Assembly (NCBI RefSeq): GCF_913774235.1
Contig: NZ_CAJYDW010000018.1
Coordinates: 62,001 to 126,000 of the forward strand
Direction of reading: 5' to 3'
Origin: an uncultured Pseudomonas sp.
Lineage (GTDB): Bacteria > Pseudomonadota > Gammaproteobacteria > Pseudomonadales > Pseudomonadaceae
Length of the DNA: 64,000 bases
The notes under the pieces are model-generated. The model was not told where the DNA came from. It did no database searches and worked only from the letters and a program-made list of their open reading frames with translations. A program made the translations under genes and the position numbers. Positions 43,556-53,419 of the stretch are shown here, in pieces (positions within the stretch are counted from its first letter, which is position 1; every line of letters begins with the position of its first letter).

Positions 43556-45025
43556 ATGGCTGGCGTCCGAGTTCTACCCTGTACCCTGGCAATCTTCGGC
43601 GCGTTGGGCGACCTGGCCCTGCGTAAACTTTTCCCTGCCTTGTATCAGCTGGATCGTGAAGGCCTGCTGCACGACGACACCCGGATCATGGCGCTGGCGC
43701 GCGATCAGGGCGACGGCGTCAAGCAGCTCGAGCACATCGAGGAACGGCTGCGCCACTATGTGCCGAAGGCGGACTGGGACGAAGCGGTCTTCGCGCGGAT
43801 GCGGGCCCGACTGGGCTATCGCGCCATCGACTTCCGCAACCGCGAAGACTATACGGGACTCGCCGAGGATGTGGGTGATACCGAGACGCTGATCGCCTAT
43901 TTTGCCACGCCAGCCCTGGTCTACAGTGCCATCTGCGAGAACCTGGCCGCCGTCGGTCTGTGCGAACGCACCCGGGTGGTGATGGAAAAGCCCATCGGCT
44001 ACGACCTGGAGTCGTCCAAGGTGGTGAACGACGCCGTGGCGCGCTTCTTCCCGGAAGACCGCGTCTATCGCATCGACCACTATCTGGGCAAGGAGACGGT
44101 GCAGAACCTCATCGCGCTGCGCTTCGCCAACAGCCTGTTTGAGACCCAGTGGAACCAGAACTACATCTCCCACGTGGAGATCACCGTGGCCGAGAAGGTC
44201 GGCATCGAGGGGCGCTGGGGCTACTTCGACCAGGCCGGCCAGCTGCGCGACATGGTGCAGAACCACCTGCTGCAACTGCTCTGCCTGACCGCCATGGACC
44301 CGCCGGCGGACCTGTCGGCCGACAGCATCCGTGACGAGAAGGTCAAGGTGCTCAAGGCCCTGGAACCCATCACCGCCGACCAGCTCGCCAGCCGCGTGGT
44401 GCTCGGTCAGTACACCTCGGGCTACAGCGACGGCAAGCCGGTGCCGGGCTATCTCGAAGAGCCCAACTCCAACACCGAGAGCCGCACCGAGACCTTCGTC
44501 GCCATCCGCGCGGACATCCGCAACTGGCGCTGGTCCGGTGTGCCTTTCTATCTGCGTACCGGCAAGCGCATGCCGCAGAAGTTGTCGCAGATCGTCATTC
44601 ACTTCAAGGAACCCCCGCACTACATCTTCGCCCCCGAGCAGCGCAGCCTGATCAGCAACCGCCTGATCATCCGCATCCAGCCGGACGAGGGCATCTCGCT
44701 GCAGGTGATGAGCAAGGACCAGGGTCTGCGCAAGGGCATGCAACTGCGCAGCGGTCCGCTGCAACTGAATTTCTCCGAGACCTTCAAACACCTGCGCACC
44801 CCGGACGCCTACGAGCGGTTGCTGCTGGAAGTCATGCAGGGCAACCAATCGCTGTTCGTCCGCAAGGACGAGATCGAGGCGGCCTGGAAATGGTGCGACC
44901 AGTTGCTGGCCGGCTGGTCGAAGATGGGCGACTCGCCCAAGTCCTATGCCGCGGGTAGCTGGGGTCCGCTGACCTCCATCGCGCTGATCGCACGAGACGG
45001 GAGATCCTGGTATGGCGACATCTGA
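43556..45025 (+). CDS. zwf: Glucose-6-phosphate 1-dehydrogenase
   Basis: 489 aa, oxidises glucose-6-phosphate to 6-phosphogluconolactone with NAD(P)+, entry of the Entner-Doudoroff pathway. Nucleotide-binding [17 protein letters not shown] (Rossmann; an Ala replaces the more usual first Ser of GASGDL), active-site [13 protein letters not shown] with the catalytic His region, and [11 protein letters not shown] 43556. A TATGAT -10-like hexamer lies about 50 bases upstream. Overlaps pgl by 14 bases. Confidence 0.96.
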   Translation: MAGVRVLPCTLAIFGALGDLALRKLFPALYQLDREGLLHDDTRIMALARDQGDGVKQLEHIEERLRHYVPKADWDEAVFARMRARLGYRAIDFRNREDYTGLAEDVGDTETLIAYFATPALVYSAICENLAAVGLCERTRVVMEKPIGYDLESSKVVNDAVARFFPEDRVYRIDHYLGKETVQNLIALRFANSLFETQWNQNYISHVEITVAEKVGIEGRWGYFDQAGQLRDMVQNHLLQLLCLTAMDPPADLSADSIRDEKVKVLKALEPITADQLASRVVLGQYTSGYSDGKPVPGYLEEPNSNTESRTETFVAIRADIRNWRWSGVPFYLRTGKRMPQKLSQIVIHFKEPPHYIFAPEQRSLISNRLIIRIQPDEGISLQVMSKDQGLRKGMQLRSGPLQLNFSETFKHLRTPDAYERLLLEVMQGNQSLFVRKDEIEAAWKWCDQLLAGWSKMGDSPKSYAAGSWGPLTSIALIARDGRSWYGDI

Positions 45026-45722
45026 TCTGGGGCAGGGCGTGACCCTGCGCGAATTGCCCGACCGCGAGGCCCATGCCGCGGCGCTGGCCGAGGCGGTCAG
45101 CACCGCGTTGCGCGAGGCCCTGGCCGCGCGTGGCGAAGCCTTGCTGATCGTCTCCGGCGGCCGCAGTCCGGTGCCCTTCCTGGAGCGGCTGGCCAAGGCC
45201 GAGCTGGACTGGGCCAAGGTCGTGGTCACCCTGGCGGATGAACGCTGGGTCCCCATCGACGATCCGGACAGCAACGCCGGCCTGCTGCGCAAGCATCTCT
45301 TCCAGGGGCCTGCCGCAGCGGCGCAGTTCGTCGACCTGTACAGCCCGGCGAATACGCCGGAAGAGGGCCTGGCCCTCACCGAAGCGCGCTTGCGCGACGC
45401 CCTGGGGACGCCCGACGTCCTGGTGCTGGGCATGGGCGACGATGCCCATACCGCCTCGCTGTTCCCCGGCAGTCCCGGCCTGGAAGAGGCTCTGGACCCG
45501 GCCAGCGAGCGCCTGAGCTTCCCGGGGCTTGCGCCCTCGGCGCCGCAGCGTCGCGTCACCCTGAGTCGTGCCTACCTGAGCCGGGCGCGGCAGCAGATCC
45601 TCGCCATCCAGGGCGCAGGCAAGCGGCAGGTACTGGAAACCGCTCTGGCCGAGGGCGACGAGTTGGCCACTCCGATCAAGGCGTTCCTGCGCGAACCCCT
45701 GGTCGTCTATTGGTGCCCCTGA
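45012..45722 (+). CDS. pgl: 6-phosphogluconolactonase
   Basis: 236 aa, hydrolyses 6-phosphogluconolactone to 6-phosphogluconate. [27 protein letters not shown] and [17 protein letters not shown] are the DevB/Pgl motifs. Starts inside the zwf 3' end (45012-45025), so it is translationally coupled. Followed by eda after 14 bases. Confidence 0.95.
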   Translation: MATSDLGQGVTLRELPDREAHAAALAEAVSTALREALAARGEALLIVSGGRSPVPFLERLAKAELDWAKVVVTLADERWVPIDDPDSNAGLLRKHLFQGPAAAAQFVDLYSPANTPEEGLALTEARLRDALGTPDVLVLGMGDDAHTASLFPGSPGLEEALDPASERLSFPGLAPSAPQRRVTLSRAYLSRARQQILAIQGAGKRQVLETALAEGDELATPIKAFLREPLVVYWCP

Positions 45723-45736
45723 CGAGGAGTTAGTTT

Positions 45737-46381
45737 GTGGACATGCAGAACAAGATCGCGACCCTAGATGCTCTGTGCGCGCGTGCCCGGATCCTGCCGG
45801 TGATCGTGATCAATGATCCTGCCGACGTGTTGCCGTTCGCCGACGCCATGGCGGCCGGCGGCCTCACCGCGCTGGAGATCACCCTCAGATCCGCTCACGG
45901 ACTGGATGCGGTGCGTCTGCTGCGCCAGGAGCGGCCGAATCTAGACGTCGGCGTCGGCACCGTGCTCAACGTACGGATGTTCGATGCCGCGGTCGAGGCC
46001 GGCGCCCAGTTCATCGTCACCCCGGGTACCACCGAGGAAATTCTCCAGGCGGGGGTATCCGCGCCCATTCCGCTGCTGCCTGGGATCGCCACTCCGTCGG
46101 AGATCATGCAGGCCTATCGCCTGGGTTATCGCCGCTTCAAGCTGTTTCCGGCCAACGTCTATGGCGGCGTGGATGCGCTCAAGGCCTTCGCCGGTCCCTT
46201 CGCCGAACTCAAGTTCTGCCCCACCGGTGGCGTCAACCCCGGCAACGTGAAGAACTACTTCCAGCAATCAAACCTGCTCTGCGTGGGTGGCAGCTGGATG
46301 CTGCCCAACGACGTGGTGAAGGCCAAGGACTGGAACCGCGTCGAGCAGCTGTGCCGCGAGGCCCTGGCTGCGCTGGACTGA
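45737..46381 (+). CDS. eda: 2-dehydro-3-deoxy-phosphogluconate (KDPG) aldolase
   Basis: 214 aa, cleaves KDPG to pyruvate and glyceraldehyde-3-phosphate. Class I aldolase barrel: LEITLRSAHGLDAV, GVGTVLN, FIVTPGTT, Schiff-base Lys in RRFKLFPANVYGG, and FCPTGGVNPGN. GTG 45737 preferred to the ATG two codons later because GAGGAG lies 7 bases before it. Completes zwf-pgl-eda; edd is elsewhere. Confidence 0.95.
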   Translation: MDMQNKIATLDALCARARILPVIVINDPADVLPFADAMAAGGLTALEITLRSAHGLDAVRLLRQERPNLDVGVGTVLNVRMFDAAVEAGAQFIVTPGTTEEILQAGVSAPIPLLPGIATPSEIMQAYRLGYRRFKLFPANVYGGVDALKAFAGPFAELKFCPTGGVNPGNVKNYFQQSNLLCVGGSWMLPNDVVKAKDWNRVEQLCREALAALD

Positions 46382-46512
46382 GGCTGCGGCCATCCGTCAC
46401 CCGCTAGACGAGCTAGGCTGGCGGGAGGAGGGGCGCTATCATGCGCCCCTTGTTCTTTTCCTGGCGCCCGTTCCGTGGCGCCCTCGTCGTCCACTACACC
46501 GGGAGGTGCCAG

Positions 46513-47565
46513 ATGACCCTCGATAGAAACCCCGATAAAGAATCCCTTGACGAAGCCGCACCCGCCCCGGCGGGCGAGAAGCTGCAGAAGGTCCTTTCAC
46601 GCCTGGGCGTCGGCTCGCGCCGTGACGTCGAAGCCTGGATCGGCGAAGGCCGCATCAAGGTCAACGGGGTGGTCGCCACCCTGGGCCTGCGGGTGATGCC
46701 CAACGACGCCATCGCGGTCGACGGTCGCCTGCTCAAGCGCGACCAGGCCGAAGAAGTGGTGCGCCGCGTCCTGATCTACAACAAGCCCGAAGGCGAGATC
46801 TGCACCCGCGACGATCCCGAAGGCCGGCCGACTGTGTTCGATCGCCTGCCCAAGCCTAAGCAGGGGCGCTGGATCAACGTCGGTCGCCTGGACATCAATA
46901 CCACTGGCCTGCTGCTGTTCACCACCGATGGCGAACTGGCCAACCGGCTGATGCACCCGTCCTACCAGATGGACCGCGAATACGCGGTACGGGTACGCGG
47001 TGAGGTGACCGAGGAGATGCTGCTGCGCCTGAAAAATGGCGTGATTCTCGAAGACGGTCCGGCACGCTTCACCGACGTCCAGCAGGCGCCGGAAGGCGAC
47101 GGCTTCAACCACTGGTTCCATTGCGTGGTGATGGAAGGCCGTAATCGCGAAGTGCGTCGGCTGTGGGAATCCCAGGGCCTCCTGGTGAGTCGCCTGAAGC
47201 GAGTGCGCTTCGGTCCGGTGTTCATGACCAGCGATCTGCCGGTCGGGCGCTGGCGCGAAATGACCCAGTCGGAAGTGGACATCCTCGCCGCCGAGGTAGG
47301 GCTACCACCGGTGGCCCTGCCGGCCATGGACGGCAAGACCAAGGAAAAACTGGAGCGTCAGCAGCGCAAGACTGCCCGTCCCATCGATGCGGGCCGCGGC
47401 TCGCGTAACAAGACCGCCAAGGGTACCAAGACACAGGGTTCGGCCGTGGCCGAGCGTCCCAGCGAAGTCGGCCGCAAACCGGTGAGCAAGGGACGCACCT
47501 CCCCGGGTATCGCGCCGCGTCGCGGCCCGAGTGGCGGTGGTACCGGTAAGGGCGGCCGCCGCTAG
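46513..47565 (+). CDS. rluB: 23S rRNA pseudouridine(2605) synthase RluB
   Basis: 350 aa. N-terminal S4 RNA-binding domain (KLQKVLSRLGVGSRRDVEAWI), catalytic domain with the Asp in VGRLDINTTGLLLFT, and GRNREVRRLWESQG. After about residue 275 a long basic, low-complexity tail (rich in K, R, G, S, T) as is common in Pseudomonas RluB. ATG 46513 follows GGGAGGTGCCAG; the frame is open upstream without support. Confidence 0.93.
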   Translation: MTLDRNPDKESLDEAAPAPAGEKLQKVLSRLGVGSRRDVEAWIGEGRIKVNGVVATLGLRVMPNDAIAVDGRLLKRDQAEEVVRRVLIYNKPEGEICTRDDPEGRPTVFDRLPKPKQGRWINVGRLDINTTGLLLFTTDGELANRLMHPSYQMDREYAVRVRGEVTEEMLLRLKNGVILEDGPARFTDVQQAPEGDGFNHWFHCVVMEGRNREVRRLWESQGLLVSRLKRVRFGPVFMTSDLPVGRWREMTQSEVDILAAEVGLPPVALPAMDGKTKEKLERQQRKTARPIDAGRGSRNKTAKGTKTQGSAVAERPSEVGRKPVSKGRTSPGIAPRRGPSGGGTGKGGRR

Positions 47566-47596
47566 AAGATGAGGACGCCTGCCCGGCAGGCGACCT

Positions 47597-48520
47597 TCAG
47601 GCCAGGCTGCACAGGCGATTGCGGCCGCCGGCCTTGGCCTGGTAGAGGGCGCTGTCGGCGCGCTGCAGCAGGCAGCGCGGCGATTCCACGTCGCGCAGCG
47701 TCGCCAGGCCAATGCTCAGGGTGACCGACAGCGGTATGGCGCCCTCGCGCGAGGCCTGGGTCTCGACCGCCGCTCTCAGACGCTCCGCCACCGTGTGGGC
47801 CGCCTCGTGGGAGGTGGCCGACAACAGCACGCAGAATTCCTCGCCGCCGAAGCGGAACACCATGTCCATGCTGCGCAGGCAACTGGCGATGGTCTGGGCG
47901 GTCTGTCGCAGCACATCGTCACCCACGCCGTGGCCGAAGCGATCGTTGATGCGCTTGAAGTGGTCCAGGTCGAGCATCAGCAGCGACAGCGGCTGTTGCG
48001 TCCGGCGGGCCAGTTCCAGTTCGCGTACCAGGGCGCGATCCAGAGCGTTGCGGTTGCCTACGCCAGTAAGGGCATCACGCAGTGCATTGTTCAGCGCCTC
48101 GCGGTAGAGCAGGGCGTTGCGCAGGGGAAACATCAGGCTGCCGAGCAGCAATTCCAGCGCCATGAGCTCGCTCTCTTGGAAGCGCTCGCTGCGGCACACG
48201 CTCAAATCACCCAGTGGAATGTCGCCCTGGCTCAGGTGATAGTGCACCTGGTGGCCGGTTGCCTGTCCCAGGCTGATGTCGATGCCCTCCCGCGCATGGC
48301 GATAGCACAGGCCGGGCAGGTCCACCAGCGCGCTGACTTCCTGCTGGAAGAGCTGCAGCACCCGCTCCAGATCCAGCGACGCCTGCAGTACCGCTGTTAG
48401 GCGCTGGCGTAGCGCGCCCAGAACCTCAGGATCGCTTTCGCGAGTGACGGACGCTGGGCTCGCATTACGCTGCTGGCGGGCGAGATCGAAATCGATGGTG
48501 TTGGATGAGGGCGGGACCAT
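47597..48520 (-). CDS. Diguanylate cyclase (GGDEF)
   Basis: 307 aa soluble protein. An N-terminal about 130-residue region of no clear family (GAF-like at best) is followed by a GGDEF domain with active GGEEF (FRFGGEEFCVLL) and an intact inhibitory RxxD site five residues before it (RSMD). It should make c-di-GMP with product feedback. Convergent with rluB. Confidence 0.9.
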   Translation of the reverse strand: MVPPSSNTIDFDLARQQRNASPASVTRESDPEVLGALRQRLTAVLQASLDLERVLQLFQQEVSALVDLPGLCYRHAREGIDISLGQATGHQVHYHLSQGDIPLGDLSVCRSERFQESELMALELLLGSLMFPLRNALLYREALNNALRDALTGVGNRNALDRALVRELELARRTQQPLSLLMLDLDHFKRINDRFGHGVGDDVLRQTAQTIASCLRSMDMVFRFGGEEFCVLLSATSHEAAHTVAERLRAAVETQASREGAIPLSVTLSIGLATLRDVESPRCLLQRADSALYQAKAGGRNRLCSLA

Positions 48521-48742
48521 GCCGGATTCTCCTTGGCCGATGATCCCTCCACAGCGAGAACTGTGCCAACTCCGTTATGCCATATAAATCAACGGTTTGC
48601 GAAAGTGATGGCCAATCGCCGCTGGTAAGTTGACTCTCGAACAGCGAGACGGCAGGTCTTTCGTCGGATCCGCGACGACTTTCCGACGCCCGGTTCGTGG
48701 GTACTGTTTCAAGAGTTAACCAGTAACTCTGGGAACACCGCG

Positions 48743-49744
48743 CTAGACCTTCAGCACCAGCTTGCCGAAGTTCTCACCGGAGAACAGCTTCATCAGTGTC
48801 TGTGGGAAGGTATCCAGGCCTTCCACCACATGTTCACGGGACTTGAGCTGGCCGTCTGCCAGCCAGGTCGCCAGTTGTTGCTGGGCTTCGGCGTAGCGTG
48901 CGGCATGATCGAGCACGATGAAGCCTTCCATGCGCGCGCGATTGCTGAGCAGCGCCAGGTAGTTCTGCGGACCCTGGACCTTGTCGCTGTTGTATTGGCT
49001 GATGGCGCCACAGAGCACTACCCGGGCACGGAAGTTGATCTGGGCGAGCACTGCGTCCAGCGTCGAGCCGCCGACGTTGTCGAAGTAGATGTCGATGCCA
49101 TTAGGACATTCCCGGCGCAGGGCCGCGGCCAGGTCCGGCTCGGCCTTGTAGTCGATGGCGGCATCGAAGCCCAGCTCTTCGATCAGGTAGCGGCATTTCT
49201 CGGCGCCGCCAGCGATACCCACCACATGGCAGGCCTGAAGCTTGCCGATCTGGCCGACCATGCTGCCGACCGCGCCAGCAGCGCCGGACACCACGAGGGT
49301 CTCGCCGGCCTTGGGCGCGCCCACTTCCAGCAGGCCGAAGTAGGCGGTCAGGCCGGTCATGCCCAGCACCGAGAGGTATTGCGGCAGGCTGGCCTTGTTG
49401 GGGTCCACCTTGTAGAAGCCCTGGGGCTCGCCCAGGTAGTAATCCTGGATGCCGAGCATGCCGTTGACGGTGTCGCCTGGCTTGAAGTCCGGATGCTGGG
49501 AGGCGACCACCTCGCCCACGCCCAGGGCGCGAATGACCTCGCCGATGCCGATGGGCTTGATGTAGGACTTGCCCTCGTTCATCCAGCCGCGCATGGCTGG
49601 ATCGAGGGACAGGTAGAGGTTCTTGACCAGCACCTGACTGGCGCCAGGCTCGCCTACCGGCTGCTCGACGCGCTCGAAGGTTTCCGCGGTGGGTTCGCCG
49701 GAGGGGCGCTTGGCGAGCAGGAATTGGCGATTGGTACGGGACAT
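48743..49744 (-). CDS. Zinc-independent MDR oxidoreductase (curcumin/alkenal reductase-like)
   Basis: 333 aa NADPH-dependent medium-chain reductase. LYLSLDPAMRGWMNE at the N-terminus and the Rossmann motif SGAAGAVGSMVGQIGK are typical of the leukotriene B4 12-hydroxydehydrogenase/CurA group, which reduces C=C bonds of enones. ATG 49744. A short hairpin (AGAGTTA-ACCAG-TAACTCT, 48712-48730) lies just after its stop, perhaps a weak terminator. Confidence 0.88.
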   Translation of the reverse strand: MSRTNRQFLLAKRPSGEPTAETFERVEQPVGEPGASQVLVKNLYLSLDPAMRGWMNEGKSYIKPIGIGEVIRALGVGEVVASQHPDFKPGDTVNGMLGIQDYYLGEPQGFYKVDPNKASLPQYLSVLGMTGLTAYFGLLEVGAPKAGETLVVSGAAGAVGSMVGQIGKLQACHVVGIAGGAEKCRYLIEELGFDAAIDYKAEPDLAAALRRECPNGIDIYFDNVGGSTLDAVLAQINFRARVVLCGAISQYNSDKVQGPQNYLALLSNRARMEGFIVLDHAARYAEAQQQLATWLADGQLKSREHVVEGLDTFPQTLMKLFSGENFGKLVLKV

Positions 49745-49800
49745 GGTGGTCTCCTGTGGGGAACGATCAAGTTCCGACCGATCAGGAGCCCACTCGTTTC

Positions 49801-50988
49801 CTAGGTGCGGCGTGCGGTGAGTAGCAAACTGGCGACAAGACCCGCCACCAGGCCCCAGAAGGCCGATCCCACCCCGGCCAGCGTCAGGCCCGATGCCGTC
49901 ACCAGGAAGGTGATCAGGGCCGGCTCGCGCTGGCTGGGCTCGGCCAGGGCGCCGTGCAGGCCGTTCATGATCGAGCCAAGCAGCGCCAGGGCAGCCACCG
50001 AGATCACCAGCTCGCTGGGCAGGGAGGCGAAGAGGGCGGCCAGGGTCGCGCCGAAGAGGCCGGCGATGCCATAGAAGAGTCCGCACCAGACCGCTGCCGT
50101 GTACCTCTTGCCAGCGTCCTCATGGGCCTGGGGACCGGTGCAGATCGCCGCGCTGATGGCCGCCAAGTTGATGCCATGGGAGCCGAAGGGGGCGAGCAGC
50201 AGGGAGGCAAGTCCGGTGGTGGCGATCAGCGGCGAGGCCGGCACCGCGTAGCCGTCGGTGCGCAGCACCGCGATGCCAGGCATGTTCTGCGAGGCCATGG
50301 CCACCACGAACAGGGGGATGGCGATGCCGATGGTGGCGGTGAGGGAGAAGGTAGGGGCAGTCCAGACCGGGATCGCCAGTTCCAGACGCAGCTGGCTGAA
50401 GTCCAGCAGGCCGAGGCCGGCCGCCAGCAGCAGGCCGGTCACCAGGGCCACCAGCACGCAGTAGCGGGGCCAGCGGCGCTTGGCCACCAGGTAGCTCAGC
50501 GCCATGCCCAGTACCAGGGCGGTCCGGTGCTGGGCCGCCGCACAGATCTCGATGCCGATGCGGAAGAGGATTCCGGCCAGCAGTGCAGCGGCCAGGGCCG
50601 GCGGTACCCGGCGCAACAGCCGGTCGACGCTGCCGGTGAGGCCGCACAGAGCCAGCAAGGCCGCGCAGACGATGAAGGCGCCGATGGCGTCGCTGTAGGG
50701 CACCGACGGCAGGCTGGTGACCAGCAGGGCCGCACCCGGGGTCGACCAGGCGATGACGATGGGCGTCCGGTATTTCAGCGACAGGCCGATGGTGGTCAGG
50801 GCCATGCCGATGGACAGCGCCCAGATCCAGGAGGAAATCTGCCCGGTGCTGAGGCCGGCGTTCTGGCCGGCCTGGAACATCAGCACCAGGGAGCTGGTGT
50901 AGCCCACCAGCATGGCGACGAAACCGGCAACGATGGCCGCGGGAGAGGTATCGGCCAGCGGTCTGAGCCGGCGCGTGGTGACGTCCAT
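49801..50988 (-). CDS. benE: BenE family benzoate/H+ symporter-like permease
   Basis: 395 aa, about 12 helices. SPAAIVAGFVAMLVGYTSSL, WSTPGAALLVTS and GSHGINLAAISAAICTG are BenE signatures. No benzoate catabolic genes are in view, so the substrate is inferred from family only. ATG 50988; 8 bases after the LysE-like stop, so probably co-transcribed with it. Confidence 0.85.
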   Translation of the reverse strand: MDVTTRRLRPLADTSPAAIVAGFVAMLVGYTSSLVLMFQAGQNAGLSTGQISSWIWALSIGMALTTIGLSLKYRTPIVIAWSTPGAALLVTSLPSVPYSDAIGAFIVCAALLALCGLTGSVDRLLRRVPPALAAALLAGILFRIGIEICAAAQHRTALVLGMALSYLVAKRRWPRYCVLVALVTGLLLAAGLGLLDFSQLRLELAIPVWTAPTFSLTATIGIAIPLFVVAMASQNMPGIAVLRTDGYAVPASPLIATTGLASLLLAPFGSHGINLAAISAAICTGPQAHEDAGKRYTAAVWCGLFYGIAGLFGATLAALFASLPSELVISVAALALLGSIMNGLHGALAEPSQREPALITFLVTASGLTLAGVGSAFWGLVAGLVASLLLTARRT

Positions 50989-50996
50989 GGTGGATC

Positions 50997-51602
50997 TCAA
51001 TGGTGGCCGAACAGGATCGGATAGAGCGACAGCACCAGCAGCAGCGCCATGCTCCAGTTGAACACCCGCAGGCGGGCCGGGCTGCTGAGCAGACGGCGCA
51101 GGCCCATGCCGAACAGCGTCCAGAGGCTGACACTGGGCAGGTTGATCAAGGCGAAGAGCAGGGCCACCAGCAGCAGATTGGCGGTGAAGTTCTCGGCCGG
51201 AATATAGGCCGTGACCGCACCGACGGCCATCACCCAGGCCTTGGGATTCACCCACTGGAAGGCCGCGGCCTGAAAGAAGCCGAAGGGCTTGCCGCTGGCT
51301 GTCTCCCGCGGCGTAGGCGCCGCGGCGGTGGCCAGCTTCCAGGCCAGATACAGCAGATAGGCGCCGCCGACCACCCGCAAGGCGATCTGCAGCGGCGGAT
51401 AGAGCACGAACAGCTGACCCAGGCCGAGGCCGGTGCAGATGACCAGCAGCATATGGCCCAGGCTGATGCCGAACATGTGCGGCAGGGTCCGCCGGAAGCC
51501 GAAATTGACCCCGGAGGCCAGCAGCATCATGTTGTTGGGACCCGGTGTGGCGGAGGAGACGAAGGCGAAGAGCATGAAGGCGTAAAGCAGTTCGACGGTC
51601 AT
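50997..51602 (-). CDS. LysE/RhtB family amino-acid exporter
   Basis: 201 aa, six predicted helices. FVSSATPGPNNMMLLASGVNFG is the LysE signature loop; FQWVNPKAWVMAVGAV near the middle is also conserved. Exports amino acids or derivatives; substrate unknown. ATG 51602. Confidence 0.88.
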   Translation of the reverse strand: MTVELLYAFMLFAFVSSATPGPNNMMLLASGVNFGFRRTLPHMFGISLGHMLLVICTGLGLGQLFVLYPPLQIALRVVGGAYLLYLAWKLATAAAPTPRETASGKPFGFFQAAAFQWVNPKAWVMAVGAVTAYIPAENFTANLLLVALLFALINLPSVSLWTLFGMGLRRLLSSPARLRVFNWSMALLLVLSLYPILFGHH

Positions 51603-51689
51603 GAGGACATCCCTGAGCTTTGCGCCAGCTTAGCCAGGCGCCTTGCGCCGGTATCCATACACCGAGGCCGCGAACGAGCGGTACAGTTT

Positions 51690-52169
51690 TCAGGCGTCGA
51701 CCGAGTGTTCCGAACTGTCCTGGCTGCCATCGACTGCCTGGCGACCGGCCAGGGCCTGATTGAACGCCAGCCAGCCCGCGGCTGCGTCCGGCCCGGCCGC
51801 GGCCAGTGCCGCCTGCACCAGGCGCATCTGCTCGCGTCTCAGGGTCTGCTCCAACGCTGCGCCGCCGCGGGTCAGCGATAGCCTGCGCCGGCGCTTGTCG
51901 CTGGCGTCGGTCTCCATCACCACCAGTTGCATCTCCAGCAACTGCCGCAGCGGGATGTTCAGCGCCTGCTTGCTGACGTTGAGCACCTCCAGCAGCGCCT
52001 TGTTACTCAAGCCCGGATCGCGCGCGATGAAGAACAGGATGCGCTGGTGGACCCGACTCAGGCCCCGGCGGGCGAGCATGTCGTCGGCCTTGGCGGTGAA
52101 CGCCTGGTAGCCGAAGAAGAAGCTTTCCATGACTTGGCGTTGGCTGGCAGTCTGGTTTAGGTCAAGCAT
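51690..52169 (-). CDS. MarR family transcriptional regulator
   Basis: 159 aa. Winged HTH with LSRVHQRILFFIARDPGLSN and KRRRRLSLTRGGAALEQ (wing). Start ATG 52169 (MLDLNQTASQRQV); an upstream TTG at 52187 is less likely. Divergent from the aminotransferase. Two copies of GTCAA-N5-TTGAC, one over its own start codon and one in the shared promoter region, are probable operators, so autoregulation with control of the aminotransferase is likely. Confidence 0.87.
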   Translation of the reverse strand: MLDLNQTASQRQVMESFFFGYQAFTAKADDMLARRGLSRVHQRILFFIARDPGLSNKALLEVLNVSKQALNIPLRQLLEMQLVVMETDASDKRRRRLSLTRGGAALEQTLRREQMRLVQAALAAAGPDAAAGWLAFNQALAGRQAVDGSQDSSEHSVDA

Positions 52170-52175
52170 ATTGAC
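52161..52175. promoter_or_regulatory. Putative MarR operator 1 (GTCAAGCATATTGAC)
   Basis: Perfect 5-bp inverted half sites GTCAA and TTGAC with a 5-base spacer, overlapping the marR start codon. Second copy at 52203-52217. Confidence 0.6.
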
Positions 52176-52202
52176 TTGTCTTTCCAAGGTGGATTAGGGT
52201 CG

Positions 52203-52217
52203 GTCAACTAGTTTGAC
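52203..52217. promoter_or_regulatory. Putative MarR operator 2 (GTCAACTAGTTTGAC)
   Basis: Same half sites and spacing as operator 1, centre to centre 42 bases (four helical turns), 32 bases before the aminotransferase ATG. Confidence 0.6.
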
Positions 52218-52248
52218 TCATTAGGCGGCCGCAGGCCACGGAGGGAAG

Positions 52249-53418
52249 ATGGCATTTTCCGAGCGGGTGACCAGACTCAAGAGCAGTCTGATCCGGGATA
52301 TTCTGGCAGCGGCGCAGCGTCCTGAGGTGATGTCCTTCGCCGGTGGTCTGCCGGCCGAACGTTGCCTGCCGACCGTGGACTGGACGGCCATGCCCGCCGG
52401 CCTGGGCCAGTACGGCATGAGCGAGGGCGAGCCCGCGCTGCGCGAAGCCATCGCCGCCCAGGCCCGCAGCTACGGCCTGGACTGCACGGCCGAACAGGTG
52501 CTGGTGACCACCGGCTCGCAGCAGGCCCTGGATCTGATCGCCAAGCTGTACATCGACGTGGGTACCCCGGTGCTGGTGGAGGGGCCTACCTACCTGGCGG
52601 CCCTGCAGAGCTTCCAGTTCTTTGGCGCAGACTGCCTGAGCGTGAGCCTGACGCCGGAGGGGCTGGACCTCGCCGCCCTGCGTGACTGCCTGGCGGCGCG
52701 GCGCCCGGCCTTCGCCTATCTCATCCCGACCTTCCAGAATCCGTCCGGGGTGCGCTACAGCCCGGCCAACCGAGATGCGGTGGCGGCGCTGCTGGACGAG
52801 TTCGGTGTCACCCTGGTGGAAGACGAACCCTATCGCGAACTCCGCTACGACGGTGGACCGGCGCGGCCAGTCTGCGCCCAGCTCCAGCGCAGCGCCTGGA
52901 TCTACACCGGCAGCCTGTCCAAGACACTGCTACCCGGCCTGCGCGTGGGCTATTTGATCGCCTCGCCGGAGCTGCTCAAACCCTTGCGCGCGCTCAAGCA
53001 GGCGGCCGACCTGCATACCTGCCGCGTCAGCCAGTGGCAGGTGCTGCAATGGCTGGGCAGCGAGCGCTATGCCCGGCATCTGGACGAAATACGGGATTTC
53101 TACCGGGAGCGTCGGGACAGCTTCGCCGTGGCCCTGGAGCGGCATTTCAGCGATATCGCCGACTGGCAGGTGCCCCAGGGTGGTCTGTTCTTCTGGCTGC
53201 GACTGAAAACGCCCCTCGATACCCGTACGCTGTTGGACCAGGCCTTGGCGGAGCAGGTCGCCTTCATGCCCGGTGAGCCCTTCTTCGCCGATCCCGACCA
53301 GCATCGTGGTCTACTGCGCCTCAACTTCAGCCATGTGCTACCCGAACGCCTCGATACCGGCTTGGCCCGCCTGGCCGCGGTGATCCGGCAAGCCACCCCC
53401 GCCGACAAGGAGCTATGA
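52249..53418 (+). CDS. PLP-dependent class I/II aminotransferase (2-aminoadipate/aromatic-type)
   Basis: 389 aa, fold type I. SFAGGLPAERCLP, TTGSQQALDLIAKLYIDVG, PTFQNPSGVRYS, and YTGSLSKTLLPGLRVGY with the PLP Lys; substrate-carboxylate Arg near LLRLNFSH. Resembles LysN/ARO8 and the C-terminal part of MocR proteins but lacks a DNA-binding domain. Two bases before the GST gene. Under the divergent MarR regulator by context. Confidence 0.88.
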   Translation: MAFSERVTRLKSSLIRDILAAAQRPEVMSFAGGLPAERCLPTVDWTAMPAGLGQYGMSEGEPALREAIAAQARSYGLDCTAEQVLVTTGSQQALDLIAKLYIDVGTPVLVEGPTYLAALQSFQFFGADCLSVSLTPEGLDLAALRDCLAARRPAFAYLIPTFQNPSGVRYSPANRDAVAALLDEFGVTLVEDEPYRELRYDGGPARPVCAQLQRSAWIYTGSLSKTLLPGLRVGYLIASPELLKPLRALKQAADLHTCRVSQWQVLQWLGSERYARHLDEIRDFYRERRDSFAVALERHFSDIADWQVPQGGLFFWLRLKTPLDTRTLLDQALAEQVAFMPGEPFFADPDQHRGLLRLNFSHVLPERLDTGLARLAAVIRQATPADKEL

Positions 53419-53419
53419 C

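Noticed and set aside
43574-45559. 661-codon open frame on the minus strand opposite zwf and pgl
   Set aside because: Lies entirely antisense to two unmistakable enzymes; Arg/Ala/Ser/Gly-rich residues and no ribosome site.
48712-48730. Hairpin AGAGTTA-ACCAG-TAACTCT as a terminator of the MDR oxidoreductase gene
   Set aside because: Stem is short and AT-rich with no T tract on either strand; too weak to list as a terminator.
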